The notes under the pieces were generated by a model. The model had not been told where the DNA came from. It saw only the letters and a list, made by a program, of their open reading frames with translations, and made no database searches. Positions 25,601 through 38,700 of a DNA stretch of 64,000 nucleotides are shown here, piece after piece. How positions within the stretch are numbered: position 1 is the stretch's first letter; each line of letters begins with the position of its first letter. The translations under genes were made by a program, and so were the position numbers. Source of the stretch: Adiantum capillus-veneris (Eukaryota > Streptophyta > Polypodiopsida > Polypodiales > Pteridaceae); NCBI GenBank assembly GCA_014529385.2, contig CM043950.1, positions 66,608,935 through 66,672,934 on the forward strand. The letters are read 5' to 3'.

Positions 25601-26704
25601 TTGAACAAGAATGTCATGACCTAAGAGCAAAATAGACACTGTCAACAACAACTTGTTAGAAGTTCTCACAACCATAAATCTGGCAACACATACCTGGTTG
25701 TATTTCTTAATAGCATTTTTATTGATGATTAGCTCCAGTGGCCAGGAAACCTATAACACAAATGTTTACTTCTCTCTCTTAAGCACACAGGAAATAGACT
25801 TAGACAAAAAAAGATATCCAGCATTTGCAGACCTTGACTGTTAGATTAACTGTCAGCATTTGAGAGACGCAATACATCCTAAATAACCCTCTCAATGTAA
25901 CACACACATATTGCTACTTCAAACCTAAGAGGTGATATACTCCCAATCTGTGAAACTAAAAACCCAGGCAGAAGAACTGCATGCAGTCTGCCTAGCCTCT
26001 ACAGACAATGCAGAATCTTTAACTGCAATTGTATCCACGACTGTGGACTGTCAGTACGACATGAACCTGTCAATCACAAATCAAGCCAAGTCATCCTCTT
26101 GAATATGCATGCCTAGGAGTTGCTACATCCATCGCACAGCTGGTAGCCACAGCCTTTCCTCTCACTACAATCACTCCCACCCACTCAATAGAAACACAGT
26201 CTGAAATGGCATGACCCCTACCTTAATGAAAGGGATAGATGACTGCAATGAAGAGAACAGAAGCACCGGAGGCGCCCTTAACTTTGGAGGATAACCCTAA
26301 AAAACAAAAAAAATCACAGAGCGTGGGCACATGGTGATCTCTGTCCTCAAAGCCAGCAATCTCGAAACCCAAGCACCCTAGAACCAAAACACCAGTAAAT
26401 CAGGAATGAGTCCGCTCTCAAAGAGGAATCACATTGCTTTGGCGGATAAAGCCATCACAAAAGTGTGTCATCCCAATCGAGTAATCTCTTCAATATGGCA
26501 ACTATTGGCCACAGAGGTAGCCTATCCCAATTCAAACTGCAAGAAAGAGAGCATCCAATCAAACAACCGATAAGAGCTCTATGAGAACTTGGGTTGGCTT
26601 GTAAAGATATCGCGCTCGCTGCTGCCCTCGCTCACCCCCCCCCCCCCCCCCCCCCCCCGGCACACGCTCAGCACCCCCCCAACCCCCCCTCTCTCGCGCC
26701 ATCG

Positions 26705-26738
<34 letters not shown>

Positions 26739-29700
26739 AGGGCACGCTGCCCAGCTGCCTGCCCGCTGCCTGTACTTCGGACCAGCGCCTGCCCGCTCGC
26801 CTCAGCGCGCAGCCTCAGCCCGCCCACTCGCTCGCCTCAGCCCACGCCGCCTGGGCTGAGGCCCCCGCTTTGCACTCCCAATTCTTCCGCCTCACTACCC
26901 CCACCCCCTCCCCCCGGGTCTTGCTCAGCTGAAGTAAACACTTTCGGCGTTCTCGGCATGCTCGTCCAATCGAGGGCCACATCTCATCATCGCCATTTCG
27001 CCCTTCTCCACGGCAGCAGACACAAATGGAGGCTCATGCTCCACCCCAGAGGGACTCCTCAGAAGCCCCCTCGCCCGACCTTGCAGAGCCCACCATCCGA
27101 CTTGCTCCTTCACAGACAGAGCAAGCGAGCCTCGCAGCAGAGGTGGAGCGCCTCCAGGCGACCTCCGTCATCTACAAGATTCTTGGCACCAGACCTAGCA
27201 GAGGAGAGCTGCGAGACCTTCTCCAGGCCCGCCTTCTTGCAGAGGTGGGCAAGATCTTGGACGTCCAGTTCCTCGGACGAGGCTACTATCAGAGCGAGTT
27301 TGAGACCTCCGAGATGGCGTCCAAGGTCATCGCCATGAGCCCTTTGACCATCCGAGCAGTTCGAGCCCACTTTCGACAGTGGAGACATGGTTTTGACCTT
27401 GCTTCATATGTTTTGTTAGAGGAGGCAGACCTTCCCATCTCTGTCTGCTTTCCTGGTTTGCGAAGGGAGTACCTACCACTTTTATCCAGGATAGGCTCAG
27501 CGATTGGGACTGTCTTGGAGACACCTCGCACGGCAGCCTCAGTAGCTGCCAAGGCGGTCGGCATTCCCTCAGTTCGCGTTCTGGTTAGGGACACCCACAC
27601 TCTCCCGAAGGTCATCCTTCTTCCTCGGGTGAGTGGGGGTTGGTTTAGACAGAGTGGAGTATTCGAGCCTCCCGAATCAGTGCTTCATTTGTCAACAGAT
27701 GGGCCATCTTGCGAAGGCCTATCCAGATGGGCCATCTTGCGAAGGCCTATCCACGGAGGAGGCCCCGACCTACACCTCACGCCCAGCCCCGGCCTTCAAG
27801 GGCTAGCCAGCAGCACCAGGCAGAGACACACAACACACAGGTAGAGCCACCCTCCGAGCCTGGGGCTCCAGCGGAGGAGGGTTGGCAACAGGTTCGTGGT
27901 CGACGACGACAGGGGCCACAGCGACAGCCTGGCACTCAGAGTGGTCCTCATGCGCCTGCCCCGCAGCAGTGGGTTCCCACGGGGAACCGATTCGGTCCTC
28001 TTCAGCAGGACGAGGTCTCTACCCCAGCCTCCACCCCAGCTTCACGGTTCATGTTCTGTTTCTTGCAACTAGGGGGATAGAGGCCTTGGACTCATCGGTT
28101 GGCTTCTCGTTTCCCCTTTGCGGCAGGGACCAGACTGAGTGGATGCTCGACTCAGTTTTGGAGTGGCTTCAAACACAGACCCTAGAGTTCTCTCATCACA
28201 TGGGAGACCTAGGAGTTGCAGACATGCTTCACACTCTTTGACCATTGGCCAAGTTTACTGTGACACCTCCAGATGCTGCAGGATGTAGACACATTGTGGT
28301 TCACCTCTTTGCTAATACGCAATGCCCGCCATGCTATGTACACATTCATGAGGATTCCTGGACAGAGGAGGTAGCTTTACGCACGGCTCGGTCTACTTGG
28401 GCTTGGGCCAGGCACTCTTTGCAGTCACGCCTATCTAGAGGACATTCGGATGCGGATTACTCCCCATCCAAGCCAGCCTCGAAGCACGTTTAGCTGCCGC
28501 GGCAGCATCTGTTCTCTCTCGCTCCCCATGAGGATCGTCTCATGGAACGTGCAGGGATTAGGTGGGCCCCAGTTTCAACGTCAGAGGGGCCGACTGCATC
28601 AGGAGCTTCAGCATTGCCTTGTGGGAGGAGAGATTGATCTCCTTATGCTACAGGAGCATCACCTGTGTGAGAGCCGCATTAGACGATGTGGTCATCTCTT
28701 GCGTGGACGATATGATACTTTTTGGTCAGCTGTTTTTGGACCTGGTGGCATTCACGGTGGGGTATGTATGACTATTGCGGATTCCTTGCAGCAGGCCATT
28801 GTGGACAGAGGGATTATTGTGCCAGGCAGGGCCCAGTGGATCACTATGCAGGTTCACGGTTGCCTTGTGGGCTTTCTGAACATATATGCGCCCAATGTGG
28901 CGAGTGCACAAGCGAAGTTTTGGTCACAGATTGTTGAGTCTCTGCTGCAGGCAGAGCAGTGGTGCATAGGGGGTGACTTCAACATGTTGGAGGACCCTTT
29001 TGACAGATTGGTGGTAGCCATGCTCCTGTGCATGGAGTTGAGCTGGCAGCTTGGGAGCGGTTTTGTATGACTCTGAGGGTTTCGGATGTGTGGCAGCACT
29101 CTAGCTTCGTGAGGCCCCCAGACAGCAGAGTGGGAGGACCATTTCTGTGATTTGGGTGGGACAGTTGGCATTCTAGCAGGGACTTCCTTCTCGGACCATG
29201 CACCAGTGATCCTCACAGTGGCAGATAGGCAGAGGAGGGGGAGCACGATGCTTCGCATCCCTGAGAGGGTCTTGCTGGACTCTACACTCAAAGAGCGAGT
29301 GGAGGCTCTTTGGACAGAGAGCTTGGACACGCAGGATTCTCTTGCTGATAGAGCGGTCTCAAGACTAGCTCAGCTTAGTCGCTTCTTTCTCCAGGAGTCT
29401 TTGGCTCACCTGGCTACAGCGAGAGAGGAGCAGCAGCGTCTCAGACGGGGCGTTGCTTCCTTGCAGAGGATGCAGGAGTAGCATCCAGACAGTCCTTGGC
29501 TGGAGGAGCAGTTACAGCAGGCTCACTACGAGCTTGTTAGTACAGAGGAGCGGGCGCCATGAGTTAGCTTTCCATCGACAGGCATCTCAGTGGACGCACG
29601 TGGGCGACAAAGTGACTGGAGCTTTCTTCGAGGCAGTGGGACCTCGACATACGCATGCCAAGGTCAATCAGTTGAGGAGGCCCAACGGGTCAGTTGCGTC

Positions 29701-32700
29701 TGAGCCAGAGGACATGCGTGCAGTTGCTACTGACTTTTACCGTGAGTTACTGTCTGCAGAGCCTCAGTCAGAGCGCCAAGATGCATGCAGGGAGCAGGTG
29801 TGGACACTGATGCCTTGCCTTGTGACTGAGGAGATGCGTCAGAGGCTTGAGCTTCCACTTCAGCTTGAGGACTTGCACACGGCTCTTAGTGCACTCCCCT
29901 ATGGTAGCTGTCCAAGTGAGGATGGCTTGACTCCCAGTTTTTTCTTGGAGTACTGGGACTTGCTTGGCCCAAATCTCTGTAGTGCTTTCTAGTACATCTT
30001 GCACACAGGAGAGATGCCTGACAGCATGAGTGAGGGTCTGATCTACCTCATTCCCAAGGAGGGTGGCTCCTTGGATGAGATTCGACAGTGGCGCCCCATC
30101 ACCATCCTCAACTCAGTCCACAAAATTCTTGCCAAGGCTCTGAGTTTGAGGATCCAGCCACTTCTAGAGAGCCTTATACAAGGGACTCAGACAGGTTTTG
30201 TCAAGGAGCGCAGTATCCTTGACAACATCTCTACTTTTTCGGAGGCTTCTGCCCTAGCGCCGGCTCCGTGGTGAGGACCTGGTGATTCTTCTTCTCGATT
30301 TTGAGGAGGCCTACGACAAAGTTGATTGGGACTTTCTAGAGGGCACTCTACGCAGGATGGGATTCTCAGATGCTTGGATCAGAGGCGTGACAGCTTTGTA
30401 CAGACGGACACACAGTCAAGTACTTTTGTCAGGAGGTAGAGGTGATCACTTCATGCTCACATTCAGTCAGACAAGGCTGCCCTCTTGACCCCTTCCTCTT
30501 TCTATTCTATGCTGAGGTGATGAGCAGGTTTTTGGTGTCGCAGCAAGTTGGTCTATGGGGCTTAGCACTCCCTATTTGGGGAGATGAGCTATTGGACGCT
30601 GAGTTTGCTGACGACTCAGCCTTGTACTTGGATGGTCAGGAGGCCAACCTTCACAGGTGCGAGCAAGCTCTAGAGAGCTTCTGTTGTGCATCTGGCGCAC
30701 TGATCAACTGGGGAAAGACAACCGCTTTCTCAGTTGGTAGAGCTCTTGCATCCGATTGGATGCCAAGTGAGGATTTCAAGTGGATTCCCCCAAGGACTGC
30801 AGTTCGATACTTGGGCTGTCAGGTTGGTCTTGACTTGTCTCCCGAGTAACAGATTGCTCCCCTCCTCCTGTCTATCAAGAGGAAGTTGTTACATTGAAGC
30901 TCCGCACGACTTTCTTTGGCTAGCAGAGTTGTAGTGGCCAACCAGGTGTTGTTGGCGTCTATGTGGTACATCACTTCTTGCTGGATCTTCTCGAGTTCTT
31001 GTATCAGCCAGGTAGAGAGGCTGATCAGAAACTTCCTTTGGTCAGGGCGTGACACTCAGATAGCACGGGCCAAAGTGGCTTGGCAGGTCATCACTCTTCC
31101 TTATTCACAGGGAGAGCTTGGGATCATAGACCCAGCACAGCACAGCAGAGCCCTTCTTGGGAAGTTCATCGTCACAGGATTTCTTCCAGGTGAGAAGCCC
31201 TAGAGGGAGTTCTTGCTACAGCGGCTTCGTGCTAGGGTGCCTCAGGCAGGAGGCCCCTGGCGACCTTCGACCAAGTGCATCTTCACAAAGATGCGCAGAG
31301 TTGGTTTGAGCAGGAGACTGGAGGACCGCTTCGCTGTGAGTTTGCTTCAATCTTGGGAGCATTTGCGGTGAGGCTTGGAGCAGCGGCAACCTACTTGCAC
31401 GGAGGAGCGCCTACGACAGCCCCTTGTTTGGAACCCCATGGTTAGCACTCAGAGAGGCCACTTGGTGGGTCGTTGGCCTCATGTCTCCTGGGGTCCCATG
31501 GCAACGGGTCCAACACGCTCTTTAGGTGACTGGTTCCAGTTTTCAGGCTTGTTAGAGGAGCTGTAGGGCTTTCAGCTACAGGGTATGAGAGGGGTGCAGA
31601 GCATGTGCCAGGACATGTCAGAGGCAGTACCAACTGAGTGGCTCACACCTCTCGAGCCAGCAGCGGCCAGATGGATGGGAGCCTTCACGCGACTGGAGGT
31701 TCTCATCTCAGTTCGAGCTTGCTCAGAGACTGCTCCCTCCCTGTTTTTCGAGTTACAGGGTGGGGGATGCTTACAGCGAGTTGCAGTAGAGGCCCCGCAG
31801 GTGGCAGAGTGCTGTTTTCAAAGGATCTGAGTGGTGGGCATCTATGAGAGGACTTGTGTCATCGATCCTGACCCAGCAGCTCTTGAGACTGGACATTGGA
31901 GGCTGTGGGCCTGGGAGTGTTGTCCACTAGCACGAGTACAGTGGGACCCTGGAGAGTGGCTTTCGAGGGACCCTTTCTCTTCTGCAGACCACCCAGGTGT
32001 CCCCTTCTTTCAGTACACTGTTCGATTGGGACGTCACATACTGGCAGCACAGAGAGAGGCTCGCCCTGCTACAGCACCTCATTGGCAGGAGGAGGGTCTC
32101 ACAGCTGAGTTCTTGGCAGCTTTTTGTAAAGGTTGTGGGACTCCAGACAGCCGAGGCGAGTCACTTTGTTTCAGTGGACTTTGTTTCAGTGGCTGGTCGC
32201 ACACAGAGCTACAACAGTTGGGAGTTGGCTTGTGCATAGTGGTCTCTCGGTCGCATGTGCAACTTGTGACCACCTTGTGGAGAGTCAGCGTCACTGTCTT
32301 TGGGACTGTCCTTTGGCACAGCAGGTGTGGCATTCGTGTTCTTCGGCTGATGCCTGCTCATTCCACGGCTCGGCAATCCACTTGGGGGGCAATGGCTTGG
32401 TCCACTCTCACGGGCCCGGCACTTCAGTTTGAGCTATCTTTCACCAGCAGGATGATAGTGAAGCAAGGGGGGCGACCTACACTCCAGCCTGCCACAGAGC
32501 TTACTCCCAGGAGTGGTGCAATGAGAGAGAGTGGTGCAATGAGAGAGAGGAGTGCTGGGAGCTCATCAGTGGCCTGACACTCTAGTTCATATGGCGGGCC
32601 CGTTGCTTCCGCATCTTTGAGGCTCGCCCTGTACCACCAGCAGAGACTGTTCGCGATCTTTGGCTAGAACTGATCCACACTCTCAGAAGACAGCTCAAGA

Positions 32701-35700
32701 GACTCCAGGGCAGCTCCGACCGCATGCGGAAGCGCAGAGAGGCGTTCCTTCGACTCTGGCGTCCTGGACCTTTTTTCACCATGGTCCAGGGTGTACTCAG
32801 ATGGCACTACCGTCCACCTGTGTGGCTTTTCCCTCCTCCCATTTCTTGATTTAGCCTCATTGTACATATGGTCTTTTTTCATTGGGAGAGTCTCCCCATC
32901 ATGGTTGTTGTAGCCCTCTCTCGAAGAGGTGGTTGTAGCTTTATGGGCAGTTTCATTAACTAATAGGAGGATCTTTTTCTCGGAAAAAAAAAAGAGGTCT
33001 ATGAGAGTGTTGATCTGACTCCATGTCTGGACTGCAAGGAGCTTTTTCACAAATTAACTCGGGACCATGTTGCCTGTAGTCCGCGCGGGCCCACGGGCCC
33101 CTTTTCCACCCCCAGTTGCTTTTTTGTTCACCTATATGTTCTTTGGGTTTTGATTGCCTGCGTTTTGTTGCACTGGGCTGCACCAAAAAGGCTTTTACAG
33201 AGCTAGCGGGCTACAGGCTGCAAATTGCAGCAGCACCAATGGGAAGGACAAGGCAAGGGGGAGGAGCTTGAATGCATTTCAGGCCGCCAGGAGTGACAAG
33301 GTGAATAAGGGAGCATTTTTACTCCGAGTGCGCGGAGTTTGGGTGAAATGTATCAAACTTGAAGAGATTCTAAAGAATTCTCTCTATATCTATCCTCTTT
33401 GTTAAGAGCAGACAATAGCTCAAGTGAGGTTAGGTGTGCCAGACAGTCAGTATGGTCATGTGCGGAGTAGCTTTCATGACACATTGATAATACCCTTCAT
33501 GAAGACACAAATGGCAGATGCCTTTGCTGCTTTGAGCAAGGGGAAAAGCTATCAATGCTTATTTGCCAAGGGTTCATTTTATACGCTTTGCAGGTCAAAC
33601 TACAGCAAGCCTACATTTACACTTTAAAGTACCAATTGAAATAACCTTGCCTTGTAAACGAACGACAAGCTGTCTAAAATATCAATCCCAAAAGTGAGGT
33701 TGCGGCCAGGAATGTGAAGAGGTACTGGTCCTGATCCTGTGTCAGTTCCAATGGAAGGTTTATTCTGTACAGTGACAACCAATGCATCAAGGGCAGGTAG
33801 AAGTACACCATCTGCAGAACTGCGGACCGACTCCTGGGAATGAAAATTCAAAAGTTATGGTACTTTCATAAACCAAAGTACAACCACCAAACAACAATAT
33901 ATGATCACATCTTAACCTGCAGCATCGTGTTGAGCTCATAAAAGTCATCCCAAGGCTCTCCACGGTCCAATTTATTGAACAGTACAGAAGAAAATTGCTG
34001 CAAAAGGTCACCTGGTGGAATAAAAAAAGAAGAAATGGATCTCAAAAGAACTATCAGGCATTTAGAAATTTCTTATGTAAACTGTGGATGCTCTTTCTGC
34101 AGGAGACACTCACAAATACCTGAACCAATCAGATAAACTGCACGCAAGATAGACAATTCCTCCATTAGTCTCCATTCATTCATAAGCTTATTCAGCACTT
34201 GCTTGCCAACACTTTCAACCTGTAGCAACAGAAATTGGATGAATGATTACCATATCTTTGCTTAAAAATTCCAATACACAAATTTGATTACTATACGAAG
34301 GTGACAATGAAACAAACAAACGGTGGCAGAGGAACGAGCTGTGAACAAAGGAAAAATGAAAGTAGGACTGGTAGCAGATTTCATGGGGGCACCCAAGGAC
34401 CACGAGGATGAGAGGGCTGAACTCTCAAGAGCATGGGGTAAGATACAAGATCAGAAAGCCTTGGCCGCACCAAGGCATGAAGTTGCAATAAAGGCTATCA
34501 TTGGCAACTTTGCCTGCATTGTGAGGGTTACATAGGACATGAGAACTTCCACATCATGCCACTTGAGGGGTGTGATGTGCTCTTGGGGATGCCTTGGCAC
34601 CATAAGAATAGTGTGTTCGTTGATTCTAGGGCTAGGAAACTCCAGTTAAAGAATAGACATGGCAAAGATATTTTCACAGATGTTCAACTTATGGGCGAGT
34701 CAATCCCGATTGTATCGGTTTTGGCCATTTCAAAACTAATGAGCTTGAATCTTTTTGCTTACTTGATCTTTGTCAAACCTATAAGTGAATCCGAGGATTC
34801 AAATTTGAGTCAGAGCATCTCAGTTACCTTTAGACTCATGCCGACTGTTTCTCAAAGGGCTTACCTAACGAGTTACCCCCAGAGCGACCAAAGGAGCACA
34901 CTATTGAGTTGATACCAGGGAGTACCCCTCCGCACCGACCACCTTACAAAGAGAGTAGAGCTCAACAGAAAGAAATCATGAGCCAAGTCAATGACCTAAC
35001 AGAAAAGGACTTTATCCAGCATAGTTCTTCACTTTTTTGTTCACCAGTGCTACTTGTGCAAAAGAAAGATGGTTCTTGCCGAATGAGTATAGACTACAAG
35101 GCACTCAATAAGATCAACATCAAGAATAGGTTTCCAATACCTAGGATCAATGATATACTTGATAAGTTAGAGAATCCTATATATTTCAATAGAATCAATC
35201 TTAAAAGTGGTTATCATCAACAGTTTGAATAAGCTACAAGAAATAGGCATGCTGAAAATACTAAGCAAGTATGCCATTTATGCTGCTGAATTTGAAGCTT
35301 TCAGTATCAAAATTAGAGATGCATATTTCAGCTTCAGATCATGAGCTTTCTGGATTTCTCTGTTTCTTGCTCTTAGACAGCGGTCAAATTTGCCAAGAAA
35401 AAGCAGGCTAAAGCAGTATCAGATAAAAGGATTGGCAACATTAACATTACCTGTTTTTGAATGGGTTTAATTAAACACTCTTGAACCAGCATCTGGGGCA
35501 ACGGTGTCACTTTAAGCTCAGCCTTTTCGAGACAATGGAATATCTTCTCTGCAAATCTATTTTTTAACTGCATTGGATGCAACCCGAAAAAGCTCCACCC
35601 TTCCTACAGAGTAGGTACAAAGTTCTATAGTATTTTATCCAAAGCAGGATAAAATAAAAAGTACTTAACAATCAAGGCTTAGTTGCCTTACATTTGAAGA

Positions 35701-38700
35701 TGGCAGCATGGTTGAAGCAGGAAAGAGTTGCCCCATTGCAGTTGTGTCGATCTTTGCATGATGTACAAGCAGACTTCCACAGCCAAAACCAGTACCATAG
35801 TCGGTGCCTACCAACAAATCGCCTTTGACCATTTTGCTATTGACTGCATCTGTTGAGTGAACCACCACAGTGCAAGCACGTTCTTTCAGTGAATCATCAA
35901 CGTCAGAGGCTACAAATATAGCCTCATAGATGTCGTCGTCATCAAGAGGAGGTAGGGCGACAGATTGGCTTAAAGAGAAGCTATTTCGAGCACTTTCAGA
36001 TACCAAAGAAGGGACAATGTGTCTATCTGACACACATGAGGCAGAAACAGTCCCAGAAATTTCATTATTCTCGAGTGAAGCAGTCATTTCAGGTCTCACT
36101 AGCAATGATAATGATTTTTCTGCACTCTTAGCTGTCTGCATCCTCCACTGATTCCATGAATTTTTGAAGTAAGAGGCTTCATCGAAACCTTGTGAGCCAG
36201 CACTAGGAATACTAACCTCTTTCATTGATTCCATTCTCTCATTATCTGATAAACAATACGAAGAACCAAGGCCCTTCAAGGAAGGTAACAAGGAAGACGT
36301 CTTCAGTGCCAAATCACTGCTGCTAAACTCACCAGCAGTCTCACTATGGACATGCTGTAGGAGCTGAAGTGACTTGCCTGCAGACAGTATTGATTTGGCC
36401 ACATGCTGAAGAAAATTGGGGCAGGCAAGCTTGTCTGAGTAGCTGTTCAGATCTGTAGACTTCACAGTTCGCGTGTAAGATGACTTCTGTTGCATGTTCA
36501 GACCCTCCTTGCTTTGCAAATACATGTCTGAAGCTGAGAGGTGTTCTGGATCTTGTGACTCATCAAAACCAATGCTTTTCTGAGGCTTGAAATAGCGCAA
36601 ATGAAAACCATTTTGCCAAAATGCTGCATCTTCAATTGCCACAGACTTGTTCGCATTAAAAAATAGCTGAAGGTCAAAAAGTGCAATTAGTCTAAAAATA
36701 CTAGACCTTGAAGACATCCTTCATCAATACAACAAAATAAGACTGTACCTCACCGAAAGGATCATCCAAAAATCCCTCATGCAACCAAGAATTTAACGCA
36801 TCTGTCAAAGGTTGTAAGGTGCCAGCAAAGAGCATGAGCAGAGTACCATAAGCTTCTTCCTGCAATAAGGATAAGCAGCAATTCTAAGCTGTTGATATTG
36901 ATCGAGTATGAGCATATTGCAGCTTAATTAAACCATGAATCACTCTCACTTCTCCATCTTGCAGCAAACAATATTCAGACATCTTGTCATGGAGGAATGA
37001 AAGTAATTGAGCCCCCAATTCTGCTGCTGATAATGCTTTTTCATGCAGAATCTTTGCATGTGGGACCCCTTCATTGACAATCTGTTCCAAGAACTCTGAA
37101 CCTGCACAAACCCTGCCTATTGACACCCGGTAAGCAAACACTCAAGAGGCTCATGCGTACAGTTGTACAAGAATGCAATGAAATAGAGAATACTATGGGT
37201 CCTTTGAAATCTTGTGTGATGTTCATAAAACAGCTGCTTTAGTCTTTACATAAACAATATCTCCTAACAACACTGGAAAGTCCACTGAGGAACATATATT
37301 ACAGGGTTGGCAATTGAGTCCAAACAGAAGTGTCATGCTGCTAAAACAGAAAAAACACTGCAAACATAAACTATAGAAGCGAAAACAAAGACTTGATTGA
37401 TAGCCTATCCAAATGAAAATGGCCGACACCAAAATGTGCACTATGAGAGAGCAGCAGAAGTTGATAGCCTCTAAGTGCAGCAGAGAGGGAGAGATCTTAG
37501 ATGAAAGAGACAACGCCAATGAGGAGATATACAAAGAGAGTGACAGATGGAGCCAAGATCGGTTCTTCGTGTTGATCGAATCTGCAATGAGGTTAGCTTC
37601 ACTAGACAAAGTATCAACTAAACCATCATCCTTGTGAACAATCACATCATTATCCTGCAAATCATCATGCTCGTGAATAATCACATCTTGATCATACAAA
37701 CCATGTGTGTCGTGCTTTGGAGAAGACAAGACTGAGAGAGTCTCCTTCTCCTGATTCTTTTCAATCTTCGCCTGCACATTAGAAATGAGAGATGAAGAAT
37801 GAACAACTTGCTCCCCACGAATGACAATGGGAGAGTCACTTTTAGCATTGAAAGTGAACGTATTAGTTGCCCAATCAATGAGAGGGTTATGCTCACGAAA
37901 CCATCGAATGCCTAAAAGCATATCACACCCTGAGAGAGGAGATACTACAAATTTCTTACGCAAGGACAATTGTTGAACACCAAACAAAACATCAAAGCAC
38001 TCTTGCGTGATGAGAGAGTCCATACTGGGAGCGAAGCCAGACACCTCGAAAGGAGATGTCTTGCTAACCTCCAAGCGGGCTCTTTCGACAAGAGAGTCAC
38101 TAATCACATCATGCATACTGCCTGGGTCAAACAATATGACAAAATGTTGACCCTTCACATGACCAAAACACTTAATGAGAGACTCATCAATGGGATGATC
38201 ATGAGAAACTTGGGTCACACTCGTATTCTCATTTATTGCATTGACAGAGGAAGTGGGTTCTGTGGGTTCTTTAGATTCATTAGATTCAAGCTTAGGACAT
38301 GTTCTTTTTATGTGACCCTTGATGTGACAATGATAACATCGACCTTCCTTAGAATAAATACGTTGTTCTTCCGACGTGATGTATCCTCCTACAATTCCTT
38401 TTTCTGTCTTTTCATCTGAAGTGAGCTTAGGTTTAGCAATTGTGTTAGCCTTACCCTTAGGTTCTTTTTTGAGAGACTAGAGGAAGATTGGTTAGAAGAG
38501 TTACCATTCTTACCGTTCTTACCGCTCTGCGGGGTCAGAGAAGTCTGAGTGGTACTTGAAGAGGTCTTGTTTTCCTTAGGCTTTCCCTTATTGTGCTTCA
38601 TCTCTTGGGAGGGAGCAATGGCTACCGCCTTGTTGAGATCCACGAGGTCGAAGACTTCTACATTAAACTTAATATATTCGTTCAACCCAAAAAGGAAGGC

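Larger units (their letters stand above)
26587..32991 (+). mobile_element. Full-length LINE, family C
   Basis: 6.4-kb non-LTR retrotransposon antisense to GCP5 in intron 10. A 15-bp target duplication with one mismatch flanks it: AAGAGCTCTATGAGA (26572-26586) and AAGAGGTCTATGAGA (32992-33006). In order: GC-rich leader with C24 and C34 runs; ORF1 (27026-27750); ORF2 with endonuclease (28526-29200), RT (about 29560-31200, FADD) and a zinc-binding C-terminus (about 32130-32330); 3' end in A10 (32984-32993). Stops and frameshifts make it inactive. The leader and GC content differ sharply from the surrounding AT-rich intron. Confidence 0.92.

Noticed and set aside
26579-26932. Pro-rich plus-strand and Gly-rich minus-strand ORFs
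   Set aside because: They are products of the C24 and C34 runs in the LINE C leader and carry no domain.
34215-34403. 62-codon minus-strand ORF
   Set aside because: Covers the intron acceptor side of GCP5 exon 8 and the edge of the gypsy fragment; not an extra exon because the spliced protein is already in phase.
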